Of a stretch of DNA of 44,620 bases, positions 7,503 to 15,303 are shown piece after piece (the stretch's first letter is position 1; every line of letters starts with the position of its first letter). Location of the stretch: assembly GCA_027484315.1 (NCBI GenBank), contig JAIXTE010000004.1:1-44620 (forward strand), given 5' to 3'. Below the pieces are notes generated by a model, which saw only the letters and a program-made list of their open reading frames with translations, made no database searches and was not told the DNA's origin. Origin of the DNA: Burkholderiales bacterium (GTDB lineage: Bacteria; Pseudomonadota; Gammaproteobacteria; Burkholderiales; Burkholderiaceae_B). A program made the translations under genes and the position numbers.

Positions 7503-7955
7503 ATGCCAAAAGACTTACGTGACTTTTGGGCTGGGCTGCTATACCTGATCATTGGTGTAGCAGCTTTGTATATGGCAGGTGACTACGAAATGGGCACCGC
7601 CATCAGCATGGGCCCCGGTTATTTCCCCAAGGTTTTGAGTGGATTGCTCGTCTTGATTGGCGCAATTTCACTGATTCGCTCTTTCATGGTTGAAGGCGAA
7701 CCGCTTCAAGGGTTTGCTTTTTCCAAAATTATTTTTGTGACCCTTTCCATTGTTGCCTTTGCCTTGCTGGTGGAAGGCGCTGGTCTGGCTATTGCTGTCA
7801 TCGCTGTATTTTTTATTTCAGCCCTTGCCAGCAAGTTTTTTAACTGGAAGTTCACCCTTGGCATTGCACTGGGCGCAGCAGTATTTTGCAGCTTGGTGTT
7901 TGTTAAAGGCCTGGGTATTCCTCTGCCCATATTCGGGTCCTGGTTTGGAATGTAA
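7503..7955 (+). CDS. tctB: Tripartite tricarboxylate transporter small membrane subunit TctB
   Basis: 150-residue inner-membrane protein with four hydrophobic segments (about residues 9-27, 40-60, 77-108 as two short helices, 117-140). The family-typical GPGYFPKVLSGLLVLIGAISL follows the first helix. It is the small permease subunit that works with TctA to import the ligand delivered by the TctC receptor, driven by an ion gradient. It lies 20 bases after tctC and two bases before tctA. The ribosome site is weak (GAG about ten bases upstream), consistent with translation coupled to tctC. Confidence 0.88.
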   Translation: MPKDLRDFWAGLLYLIIGVAALYMAGDYEMGTAISMGPGYFPKVLSGLLVLIGAISLIRSFMVEGEPLQGFAFSKIIFVTLSIVAFALLVEGAGLAIAVIAVFFISALASKFFNWKFTLGIALGAAVFCSLVFVKGLGIPLPIFGSWFGM

Positions 7956-7957
7956 AC

Positions 7958-9460
7958 ATGGAACTTCTCTCTAACTTATCCCTCGGTCTTGAAACAGCTT
8001 TCACGGTTAACAACCTGCTGTTCTGCCTGATCGGTGTATTTCTGGGCACTGCCATTGGCGTATTGCCCGGCTTGGGCCCCACCGCAACCATTGCGATGCT
8101 GTTGCCCATCACGTTTGGCCTGCCGCCCGTGTCATCACTGATCATGTTGTCGGGCATTTACTACGGCGCGCAGTATGGGGGTTCCACCACAGCCATTCTG
8201 GTCAACTTGCCGGGGGAATCCTCGTCGGTGGTTACAGCACTGGATGGCTATCAAATGGCAAGACAAGGCAAGGCTGGTAAGGCCCTGGCTACTGCCGCCA
8301 TTGGTTCCTTCGTGGCGGGTACATTTGCCACGGTGTTGCTGGCCCTGTTCGCGCCTCCTTTGGCTGATATTGCGCTGCAGTTCGGTGCGGCTGAATACTT
8401 TTCCCTGATGGTTGTGGGTCTGGTTGCTTCGGTTGTTTTGGCCAGTGGTTCCCTGTTGCAGGCATTTGGCATGATCGTGCTGGGTTTGTTGCTGGGCATG
8501 GCGGGTACCGATGTCAACTCAGGCTTGGAGCGGTACACCTTCGACACCCCTTATATGGCTGAAGGCATCAACTTCGTCATCCTGGCCATGGGTATGTTCG
8601 GTCTGGGCGAAATCATCAAGAACCTGGAGGAAGAGCATCTTCGTTCTGCCATGGTTTCCAAGGTGGAAGGCTTGATGCCAAGCAAAGAAGATTTCAAGCG
8701 CATGGCCTGGCCAATTGTACGAGGTACTGGCTTGGGTTCCCTGTTGGGCATCTTGCCTGGCGGCGGTGCCATGCTGGCTTCTTTCGCTTCTTACTCCATC
8801 GAGAAAAAAATCTCGAAAACACCCGAGCGATTTGGCAAAGGCGCCATCGAAGGTGTGGCAGGTCCCGAGTCTGCAAACAATGCGGGCGCCCAAACCTCCT
8901 TCATTCCCTTGCTGACATTGGGTATTCCATCCAACCCGGTCATGGCATTGATGATCGGCGCGATGATTATCCAGGGCATCACGCCTGGGCCAGCGGTCAT
9001 GACCGAACAGCCAGCACTGTTCTGGGGCATCATCGTATCCATGTGGATCGGTAACCTGTTCCTGGTTGTTTTGAACCTGCCCTTGATTGGCATCTGGGTC
9101 AAAATGATTTCGGTCCCTTACCATTACCTGTACCCGATGATTCTGGTGTTCTGTTGCATCGGCGTATTCAGCCTGGGCAACAAGTTGTTTGATGTTTACT
9201 TGCTGGCCGGGTTTGGGGTGTTGGGTTACATTTTCTCAAAACTGAAATGTGAACCGGCGCCATTGCTGTTGGGCTTTATCTTGGGTCCCATGATGGAAGA
9301 GTACCTGCGCAGAGCTCTGTTGCTATCGCGTGGCGACTTCTCTGTACTGGTTACCCGCCCAATCAGTGCCACCATGCTGGCCATCGCAGTGATCGCATTG
9401 GTCGTTGTGTTCTTGCCTTCGATTCGTAAAAAGCGGGAAGAGGCTTTCCAGGAAGAATAA
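7958..9460 (+). CDS. tctA: Tripartite tricarboxylate transporter large permease TctA
   Basis: 500-residue polytopic inner-membrane permease. TctA family motifs are clear: GVLPGLGPTATIAMLLPITF near residue 30, YGGSTTAILVNLPGE near residue 70, ILPGGGAMLASFASYSIEKK near residue 265 and PLLTLGIPSNPVMALMIGAM near residue 320. The repeated Pro-Gly loops belong to the transport core of this family. It begins two bases after the tctB stop, and a hairpin terminator follows, so the operon is tctC-tctB-tctA. No two-component tctDE genes are present here; the nearby regulator is a GntR protein. Confidence 0.93.
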   Translation: MELLSNLSLGLETAFTVNNLLFCLIGVFLGTAIGVLPGLGPTATIAMLLPITFGLPPVSSLIMLSGIYYGAQYGGSTTAILVNLPGESSSVVTALDGYQMARQGKAGKALATAAIGSFVAGTFATVLLALFAPPLADIALQFGAAEYFSLMVVGLVASVVLASGSLLQAFGMIVLGLLLGMAGTDVNSGLERYTFDTPYMAEGINFVILAMGMFGLGEIIKNLEEEHLRSAMVSKVEGLMPSKEDFKRMAWPIVRGTGLGSLLGILPGGGAMLASFASYSIEKKISKTPERFGKGAIEGVAGPESANNAGAQTSFIPLLTLGIPSNPVMALMIGAMIIQGITPGPAVMTEQPALFWGIIVSMWIGNLFLVVLNLPLIGIWVKMISVPYHYLYPMILVFCCIGVFSLGNKLFDVYLLAGFGVLGYIFSKLKCEPAPLLLGFILGPMMEEYLRRALLLSRGDFSVLVTRPISATMLAIAVIALVVVFLPSIRKKREEAFQEE

Positions 9461-9488
9461 GTCGTCAAATCGTTTGTCCTGATGCCAC

Positions 9489-9526
9489 AAAGGGGCTGCC
9501 AAAACTTCGGTTCTGTCAGCCCCTTT
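9489..9526 (+). terminator. Terminator of the tctCBA operon
   Basis: AAAGGGGCTG (9489-9498) pairs perfectly with CAGCCCCTTT (9517-9526). The loop contains TTCG, and a short T/C-rich tail follows. It lies 28 bases after the tctA stop. Confidence 0.72.
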
Positions 9527-9615
9527 CTCATTGCCAAGCCCTGAAGTCAGTATGAATTGTGTTGCATTGTGTTGTATTATCTATTCAGTATTTCAGCAGC
9601 ACTTGGACAGTACCC

Positions 9616-10491
9616 ATGGACAGTCAATTTCCCTCCGCACTTCACGAAGAATCGAACTTCGGGGACAGTAAATTGGACCCCAATCAGGTCGTGCCTCTTT
9701 ATCACCAGATCTACCTGATACTCCGCGAACGCATCATCGAGGGTCACTACGACACCAAGCCCTTACCCGGTGAATTGGTGCTTGCAGAACAATTCAATGT
9801 GTCCCGGGTCACCATGCGCCGGGCTTTGCAGGATCTGGTGAAGGAAGGTTTGGTTGCAAGGGGGCGCGGCAAGGGCACTTTTGTCAAACCCCGCACCGAA
9901 TCACGCAATTCATCTGTAGGCCAAAGCCAGTTGCTCAGTGCCTCTGCCATGCGGCTGCAAGCCAGTGGTGATTCCTCTGATCTTCAGTTGATCACTTCCA
10001 AGCGCATTCTTCCTCCACCTGACATTGCAACCCTTCTGCATTTGCCTAGTGACGCCATCGTGGAAAAGCTGATCCGTATTCGTCAGATTGAAGGACAGCC
10101 CGTGGCCCACCTGACCAGTTTCATTCCGCAGGACTTGTCTGGCCGTATTTGCCGCCGACGCCTGCGTGAATTTCCGATATTGGTTTTGCTGGAGGAAGCA
10201 GGGGTGAAAGTCGCCAAAGCCCGTCAAACCATCTCTGCGCGCTTGGCCGATGCGTCAGTGGCTTACGCTCTGGGTGTGCCTGTGGGAGCGCCTTTGCTGG
10301 CCATTTCGCGGGTTGCTTACGATGAAAACGGCAGGCCGGTGCAGGTGTTGAAAGGTTTGTACCGTCCCGACCGGTATGACTACCGAATCGAATTGTCGCG
10401 AAAACAGGCCAAGGGTCAAAGCTCCTGGCAGCATGTGAACGAGGTTGAGTTTGCGTTCGAAATGCACCAGCAAGATCTCAGCCACTTCTAG
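9616..10491 (+). CDS. GntR-family transcriptional regulator, HutC subfamily
   Basis: 291-residue regulator. The N-terminal winged helix-turn-helix spans about residues 25-95: YHQIYLILRERIIEG, then LVLAEQFNVSRVTMRRALQD and a wing ending GRGKGTFVKP. The C-terminal UTRA effector domain of HutC-type GntR proteins spans about 125-280, with IRQIEGQPVAHLTSFIP and GLYRPDRYDYRIELSR near the end. ATG at 9616 is preferred over an upstream GTG at 9559, which would add a segment unlike the family. It follows tctA in the same direction but after a terminator, so it probably has its own promoter. By position it may control the tct operon; the effector is unknown. Confidence 0.88.
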   Translation: MDSQFPSALHEESNFGDSKLDPNQVVPLYHQIYLILRERIIEGHYDTKPLPGELVLAEQFNVSRVTMRRALQDLVKEGLVARGRGKGTFVKPRTESRNSSVGQSQLLSASAMRLQASGDSSDLQLITSKRILPPPDIATLLHLPSDAIVEKLIRIRQIEGQPVAHLTSFIPQDLSGRICRRRLREFPILVLLEEAGVKVAKARQTISARLADASVAYALGVPVGAPLLAISRVAYDENGRPVQVLKGLYRPDRYDYRIELSRKQAKGQSSWQHVNEVEFAFEMHQQDLSHF

Positions 10492-10506
10492 GCTCAAAAC
10501 AAACTA

Positions 10507-10530
10507 AGCGATCAAAGCCATTTGATCGCT
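10507..10530 (-). terminator. Terminator of the YciA-like thioesterase gene
   Basis: A perfect 10-base-pair stem AGCGATCAAA / TTTGATCGCT with a four-base loop lies between the converging gntR and thioesterase genes. On the minus strand it is followed by a T-rich tail (TTAGTTTGTTTTG), so it mainly serves the minus-strand gene. It may also slow plus-strand read-through. Confidence 0.65.
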
Positions 10531-10545
10531 GACCTGTTGAACCGC

Positions 10546-10950
10546 TTAATTCAACGGGTCTACCGGGCGGGAATTCCGGTTCTCGTCGACAGCCACATAA
10601 GTAATGTAGGCCTCGGTGACTTTGGCCACGTCATCCGGCTTCAAGCGGCGTTGCGCGAATACTTCCACGTAAATCTGCATCGAGGTGCGGCCAACCTTCA
10701 CCACTTCTGCATAGAAGCTGCACAAGTCACCGACAAACACCGGTTCCTTGAACACGAACTCATTCACAGCTACGGTCACAATCCGCCCCTTTGCATGGGC
10801 GGTGGCTGGCACCGATCCAGCCAGGTCAACCTGCGCCATAATCCAGCCGCCAAAGACGTCGCCTGATGCATTGGAATCACGAGGCATGGGGATCACACGA
10901 ATGACCGGTTCACGGTCTACAGGTAGCAGGATTGGTTTGTCGGTGGTCAT
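10546..10950 (-). CDS. Acyl-CoA thioesterase, YciA-like hotdog
   Basis: 134-residue single-hotdog thioesterase that hydrolyses acyl-CoA in the cytoplasm. The signature GDVFGGWIMAQVDLAG at residues 30-45, preceded by RDSNAS, matches the YciA active-site region. VTVAVNEFVFKEPVFVGD and a final TEAYITYVAVD complete the fold. It is transcribed alone on the minus strand, divergent from the small membrane protein gene at 11097 and convergent with gntR. This is the second thioesterase type in the window (the first is at 2809), in keeping with an acyl-CoA-rich metabolism. Confidence 0.9.
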   Translation of the reverse strand: MTTDKPILLPVDREPVIRVIPMPRDSNASGDVFGGWIMAQVDLAGSVPATAHAKGRIVTVAVNEFVFKEPVFVGDLCSFYAEVVKVGRTSMQIYVEVFAQRRLKPDDVAKVTEAYITYVAVDENRNSRPVDPLN

Positions 10951-11096
10951 GTGGTCAGGTTCTTTTTATTGGATGAATGCTGGATTGTAACGCTGACAGT
11001 CTAGAGTCCGCATTTTATTCTAGGTGCCCGTTACCAATGCCTTCGCCTGAAAAGCGCGATAATGGCTCATTGTTGACTGGATCATAAGAGGAAATT

Positions 11097-11498
11097 ATGG
11101 CTGTAGCTTGGGTGGCAGTATTGCAGATGGTGCCTTGGGGCGAGGTGATTAAAAACGCGCCCAAAGTGGCAGACGGTGCAGTCAAGCTGTGGAACAGCGT
11201 GTCCAGGAAAAAGTCGTCAGAATCAGGTCAAAGCAACACAACCGGCGTCGTGCTGGCCACCGACATCGGTGCAATTGGACGCCTTGAACACCAGTTGTTT
11301 GAGGCACAACAGGCCATTGTTGAGCTTCAAAGTCAGGTGGTTCAATCTGCCGAGGTCATCAAGGAACTGGCCAGCCAGAACACCCAACTGGTTGCGCAAA
11401 TCGAAGCCAACCGCAAGGCTGTAACAGTGTTGGGCGTGGTGGTTGCCTTGACTGTGTTGGGGGCAGTGGTTCAGGCGGTTGTTCTGTTTGGTGCCTGA
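11097..11498 (+). CDS. Hypothetical coiled-coil protein with C-terminal membrane helix, 133 aa
   Basis: I do not recognise a named family. The N-terminus (residues 1-40) has the pattern VPWGEVIKNAPKVADGAVKLW. Residues about 55-105 form a clear heptad-type coiled coil rich in Gln, Glu, Leu and Val (LEHQLFEAQQAIVELQSQVV). Residues about 108-131 are one strongly hydrophobic helix, so the protein is probably tail-anchored in the inner membrane with the coiled coil in the cytoplasm. GAGG lies about six bases before the ATG. It is divergent from the YciA-like gene and convergent with the short-chain dehydrogenase. A scaffold or membrane-organising role is conceivable but unsupported. Confidence 0.65.
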   Translation: MAVAWVAVLQMVPWGEVIKNAPKVADGAVKLWNSVSRKKSSESGQSNTTGVVLATDIGAIGRLEHQLFEAQQAIVELQSQVVQSAEVIKELASQNTQLVAQIEANRKAVTVLGVVVALTVLGAVVQAVVLFGA

Positions 11499-11521
11499 AC
11501 CGGGCCGGTCTAAACTCGAAT

Positions 11522-12340
11522 TCAAGCAGATTTTTTCCCGCCATGTTCGTCGTCCAGTGCGTCCTTGGCCATTTTGTCGATCACTGCAGGCACAAAAGGT
11601 TTCAGTTTCAGGCCTAAGCGACCTTTTGCCGTCATGACCCATTCGCGCTTGCGCTCGGCCATGGCGTCCACAATCTCGTTCACACATTGTTCAACCGTCA
11701 TGGCTCCTTTTTCGCGCAAGCCCGATACGCCGGCGCGCTCGCCGTTCGGGTTCAGGCCATTGCGGCGGATTTCCGTGTCCACCACACCGGGGAAAATCGC
11801 GCACACATCGACGCCTGTGCCCATCAGTTCAATGCGCAAGGCTTCCATGAAACCGCTCATTGCGAACTTGCTGGTGCAATAGGTGGTGCGTGCAGGCACA
11901 CCGGTTTTTCCAGCCAGGCTGGAAACACCGACAATCAGGCCTTTGGCTTTCTTGATGTAGGGCAGGGCTTTGTGGGTAATCCAGACCATGCTCATCACAT
12001 TCACGCGGAACAGGCGCTCGAACGTACCCAGATCCGTGATGTCCTCGAACCAAGCGTGCATGGACACACCGGCGTTGTTCACCACCATGTCAATGCCACC
12101 AAAAACTTTCACCGATTCGTCCACCAGGTTTTCACACTGGGCCTGATCGGTGACATCGCACGCCACGCAGTGAACCTGGCCACCTGCTGCCTGCACCTGT
12201 TTTGCCACCTCCTGCAATTTGTCCATGCGCCTTGCGGCAAGTACCAGCTTGTTGCCGGCTGCAAGCCGAATCGCCAGTGCAGCGCCAATCCCTTCGGATG
12301 ACCCCGTGATCACGATTACTTTGTTTTGAATACTTGTCAT
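11522..12340 (-). CDS. Short-chain dehydrogenase/reductase (SDR family)
   Basis: 272-residue classical SDR oxidoreductase using NAD(P)H. The cofactor glycine motif TGSSEGIG is at residues 12-19, NNAG at 88-91, and the catalytic set is N114, S140/S141, Y154 and K158 (YCTSK). Two arginines after the second strand (AARR, 36-39) suggest NADP preference, which is inference. AGGAGA lies about nine bases before the ATG. It is divergent from the Atm1-type exporter with 84 bases between starts. The substrate is unknown; the C-terminus is basic (KGRLGLKLKPFVPAVIDKMA) and may be peripheral. Confidence 0.9.
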   Translation of the reverse strand: MTSIQNKVIVITGSSEGIGAALAIRLAAGNKLVLAARRMDKLQEVAKQVQAAGGQVHCVACDVTDQAQCENLVDESVKVFGGIDMVVNNAGVSMHAWFEDITDLGTFERLFRVNVMSMVWITHKALPYIKKAKGLIVGVSSLAGKTGVPARTTYCTSKFAMSGFMEALRIELMGTGVDVCAIFPGVVDTEIRRNGLNPNGERAGVSGLREKGAMTVEQCVNEIVDAMAERKREWVMTAKGRLGLKLKPFVPAVIDKMAKDALDDEHGGKKSA

Positions 12341-12424
12341 TTGAATTTGTCTCCTGCGTCGTGTGGGTCGAGGCGGGTGGTAGCATTCACCATCGCCTCA
12401 TTTTTTTGTATCGAGAAGTATCGC

Positions 12425-14263
12425 ATGCGCAGAACCGCACCGGTGGAATCCGCCCCGCCAAGACCCCGAAAACGCAGCGACTGGGGCACCATCGCCCAGC
12501 TTTTGCCTTACCTGTGGGAATACAAGTGGCGGGTAGTGTTTGCAATTGCCTGCCTGGTGCTGGCCAAGGTCGCCAACGTGGGCGTGCCCCTGTTGCTCAA
12601 GGAGATCATCGACACCCTGACGCCCTTGCTGCAAAGCAATGCCTTGCTGGCGGCCGCATCTATGCCCGCCGCCTTGCTGGTGGCCTATGGTGCCTTGCGG
12701 CTTTCAACCACCTTGTTTACCGAATTGCGCGAACTGCTGTTTGCACGGGTCACCCAAAATGCGGTTAGGTCAATTGCCATCCAGGTGTTTGACTACCTGC
12801 ATGCCCTGTCGTTGCGGTTTCACCTCAACCGTCAAACTGGCGGCGTCACCCGGGACATTGAACGGGGTTCTCGCGCCATTTCAAGCCTGGTCAGCTACAC
12901 CCTCTACAGCATCCTGCCCACACTGATCGAAATTGTCCTGGTGGTGGGTTACCTGTTTTTCAATTACGACATCTGGTTTTCAGTCATCACTGCAGTTGCT
13001 CTTTCGCTGTACATCTTTTTTACAGTCAAGATCACCGAATGGCGTCTGCATTTTCGACGCACCATGAATGAGCTGGATTCCAAGGCCAATGTGCGGTCCG
13101 TGGATTCCTTGATCAATTACGAAACCGTCAAGTATTTCGGCAACGAGGCTTTTGAATCCCGGCGCTACAACAAGAGCATGACCGCCTGGCAGGAAGCCGC
13201 CATACGCTCCCAGAAATCACTGACCCTGCTCAATACCGGGCAAAGCGCAATCATTGCCCTTGCTGTCACCCTGGTGTTGTGGCGCGCCACCGCAGGTGTT
13301 CTTGATGGCAGCATGACCTTGGGTGACCTGGTGCTGGTCAATGCGTTCATGATCCAGTTATACATTCCCCTGAATTTTCTAGGCGTGATTTACCGCGAGA
13401 TCAAGCAAAGCCTGGCCGACATCGAGCGCATGTTTGGCCTGATGGATGAGAATCTTGAAGTCAAGGACAAGCCTGATGCGCCTGATTTGAAGGTGAATGG
13501 CGGAGCGATCGAGTTTCGCAACGTTGGTTTTGCCTACGATGAGCGGCGTCAGGTATTGAAGGATCTGTCATTCACAGTACCTGCCGGGCACACAGTCGCT
13601 GTGGTTGGGCACAGCGGCGCTGGGAAGTCCACGTTGTCTCGCCTGTTGTATCGCTTTTATGAGGTGGGCAGCGGCGCCATCCTGATTGACGGGCAAGACA
13701 TCCGTGATGTTGCCCAGATCTCCCTTCGAAAAAACATCGGCATCGTTCCTCAGGACACTGTGCTGTTCAACGACAGCATCGCCTACAACATTGCCTACGG
13801 TCGGCCTGATGCCAGCCAGGACGAAATTGAAGCGGCCGCAAAAGCCGCGCACATCCATGATTTCATTCTCAGTCAGCCAGACGGATATCAAACCCAGGTA
13901 GGTGAGCGGGGGTTAAAGCTTTCGGGTGGCGAAAAACAACGCGTGGCCATTGCACGAACCATCCTGAAAAACCCGGCAATCCTGATTTTTGATGAAGCCA
14001 CGTCAGCACTCGACTCGCGCTCGGAACGGGCAATTCAGCAAGAACTGCAAGCCCTGTCCCATAACCGCACCACATTGATCATCGCCCACCGGTTAAGCAC
14101 AGTCGTTCATGCAAACCAGATTCTGGTGATGGGGCAGGGTGAAATTCTTGAAAGCGGCAGCCATGAATCACTACTTGACAAGAATGGTGAATACGCTCGA
14201 ATGTGGTTGATTCAACAGCACAGTCAACCGAACGCGTCTGCCCATGGAAACCAAATGGCTTGA
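12425..14263 (+). CDS. Atm1/HMT1-type ABC exporter (fused permease and ATPase)
   Basis: 612-residue half-transporter. The membrane domain is about residues 40-340 and carries the Atm1-family stretch DSLINYETVKYFGNEAFE. The ATPase domain is about 365-600, with Walker A GHSGAGKST (395-403), signature LSGGEKQRVAIAR, Walker B ILIFDEATSALD and switch IIAHRLST. Bacterial Atm1 relatives export glutathione-linked metals or sulfur species; that role is inferred from family. ATG at 12425 is chosen over a TTG at 12326, because GAGAAG lies just upstream of it and the earlier start would overlap the divergent dehydrogenase gene. The 3' end overlaps the LysR gene by 20 bases. Confidence 0.9.
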   Translation: MRRTAPVESAPPRPRKRSDWGTIAQLLPYLWEYKWRVVFAIACLVLAKVANVGVPLLLKEIIDTLTPLLQSNALLAAASMPAALLVAYGALRLSTTLFTELRELLFARVTQNAVRSIAIQVFDYLHALSLRFHLNRQTGGVTRDIERGSRAISSLVSYTLYSILPTLIEIVLVVGYLFFNYDIWFSVITAVALSLYIFFTVKITEWRLHFRRTMNELDSKANVRSVDSLINYETVKYFGNEAFESRRYNKSMTAWQEAAIRSQKSLTLLNTGQSAIIALAVTLVLWRATAGVLDGSMTLGDLVLVNAFMIQLYIPLNFLGVIYREIKQSLADIERMFGLMDENLEVKDKPDAPDLKVNGGAIEFRNVGFAYDERRQVLKDLSFTVPAGHTVAVVGHSGAGKSTLSRLLYRFYEVGSGAILIDGQDIRDVAQISLRKNIGIVPQDTVLFNDSIAYNIAYGRPDASQDEIEAAAKAAHIHDFILSQPDGYQTQVGERGLKLSGGEKQRVAIARTILKNPAILIFDEATSALDSRSERAIQQELQALSHNRTTLIIAHRLSTVVHANQILVMGQGEILESGSHESLLDKNGEYARMWLIQQHSQPNASAHGNQMA

Positions 14264-15155
14264 AGACTTCATCACACTGGCCCAAACCAAGAACTTTTCG
14301 AAGGCGGCCAACCTGCGATGCGTAACCCAGCCAGCCTTTTCGCGCCGCATACAGGCGCTGGAAGGTTGGCTCGGTTGTGAGTTGATTGATCGGGGGTCAT
14401 ACCCAACCCGGTTGAGCGCTCAAGGTGAAGTATTTTACGAACAGGCCCTGGCCATGCTGGAGCAGATTCGGCAGGCGAGAACCATTGTTCGGGGTGGCAG
14501 CCTGCAAAGCCGACACCCGATACGCCTGGTTGTTCCACACACATTGGCTTGCAGCAAAGCCCCTTATTGGATCAGTACACTAAAGGCTAAGTTGGCTGAT
14601 CGGTTGCCCGACCTCAGTTTCCAATTGACCGCGAGCAATGTGCACGATGCAGTTCTTTATTTCACAGATGGGGCAAGCGACTTCCTGGTGTGCTATCACC
14701 ACAGCCGCGAGCCCATTGAATTGGACCCAGGCAAATTCGAGTTTCGTCACTTGGGGGTAGAGCGTTTTGCTCCCTACACGGCAAAAGATAGCGCCGGAAA
14801 AGTGCTTTATACCCTGGATCCACTTGCGCCTTTGCCCGTACCCTTTTTGTCATACTCCAAGCATGCTTATCTGTCCAAGATGACCGACATGGCGTTTGAG
14901 GCAGGGCCAGTATTTTTGAAAAAAACTTTGTACGAAACCGACATGTCTGAAAGTCTGAAGTCCATGTGTCAGGCTGGGCTGGGTGTGGCTTGGTTGCCGG
15001 AAAGTGCCGTTTCCGGTGATTCCGGACTGTGTTGCATCCCCGGACCGTATTTCATTGACATGGAAATCCGCCTGTATCGCCGCAGTCAGCGCAACATGGA
15101 GGTGAACGCCGCGAATGAGCAGACTGACCTGGCCTGGCATTATTGGCCCGATTAA
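14244..15155 (+). CDS. LysR-family regulator, HypT-like
   Basis: 303-residue LysR-type transcription factor. The helix-turn-helix is at about residues 18-37 (FSKAANLRCVTQPAFSRRIQ). The opening METKWLEDFITLAQTKNFS and the C-terminal GLGVAWLPESAV closely resemble E. coli HypT/YjiE, a hypochlorite-responsive regulator; the effector domain is about 90-300. Its ATG lies 20 bases inside the exporter gene and has no visible ribosome site, so translation is probably coupled to the exporter. Candidate targets are the exporter itself and aspA. A T-N11-A palindrome lies between this gene and aspA. Whether it senses oxidants is not shown. Confidence 0.85.
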   Translation: METKWLEDFITLAQTKNFSKAANLRCVTQPAFSRRIQALEGWLGCELIDRGSYPTRLSAQGEVFYEQALAMLEQIRQARTIVRGGSLQSRHPIRLVVPHTLACSKAPYWISTLKAKLADRLPDLSFQLTASNVHDAVLYFTDGASDFLVCYHHSREPIELDPGKFEFRHLGVERFAPYTAKDSAGKVLYTLDPLAPLPVPFLSYSKHAYLSKMTDMAFEAGPVFLKKTLYETDMSESLKSMCQAGLGVAWLPESAVSGDSGLCCIPGPYFIDMEIRLYRRSQRNMEVNAANEQTDLAWHYWPD

Positions 15156-15206
15156 ACCTTCTGCTTACCTCCCGAAGTACTACCCGATCAGGTGGGGTTT
15201 TTGTGT

Positions 15207-15221
15207 ATGCAAGAATTGCAT
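15207..15221 (+). promoter_or_regulatory. Candidate LysR-type operator upstream of aspA
   Basis: ATGCAA-GAA-TTGCAT is a perfect 15-base palindrome containing the T-N11-A pattern (T15208, A15220) typical of LysR-type regulators. It ends exactly where the extended -10 of aspA begins. A bound regulator would sit on the -35 region. Confidence 0.45.
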
Positions 15222-15229
15222 GCTTTAAT
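15221..15229 (+). promoter_or_regulatory. Extended -10 of aspA
   Basis: TGCTTTAAT combines the extended -10 TG with TTTAAT (five of six consensus bases). It would start transcription near 15236, about 68 bases before the aspA ATG. The same nine bases occur upstream of gltI. Confidence 0.5.
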
Positions 15230-15303
15230 GCCAATTATGTATTGGAGTGAAATGCACCAAAGATTTAGCATGATCTTCATTCACATATCCACCAGGGGAT
15301 CGC

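Noticed and set aside
11687..12301. A 204-codon open frame opposite the short-chain dehydrogenase
   Set aside because: It is a histidine-rich shadow of a clear SDR gene, with no ribosome site or family match.
15182..15202. Possible terminator after the LysR gene (ACCC...GGGT then TTTTT)
   Set aside because: The stem is only four base pairs with a nine-base loop, too weak to list.
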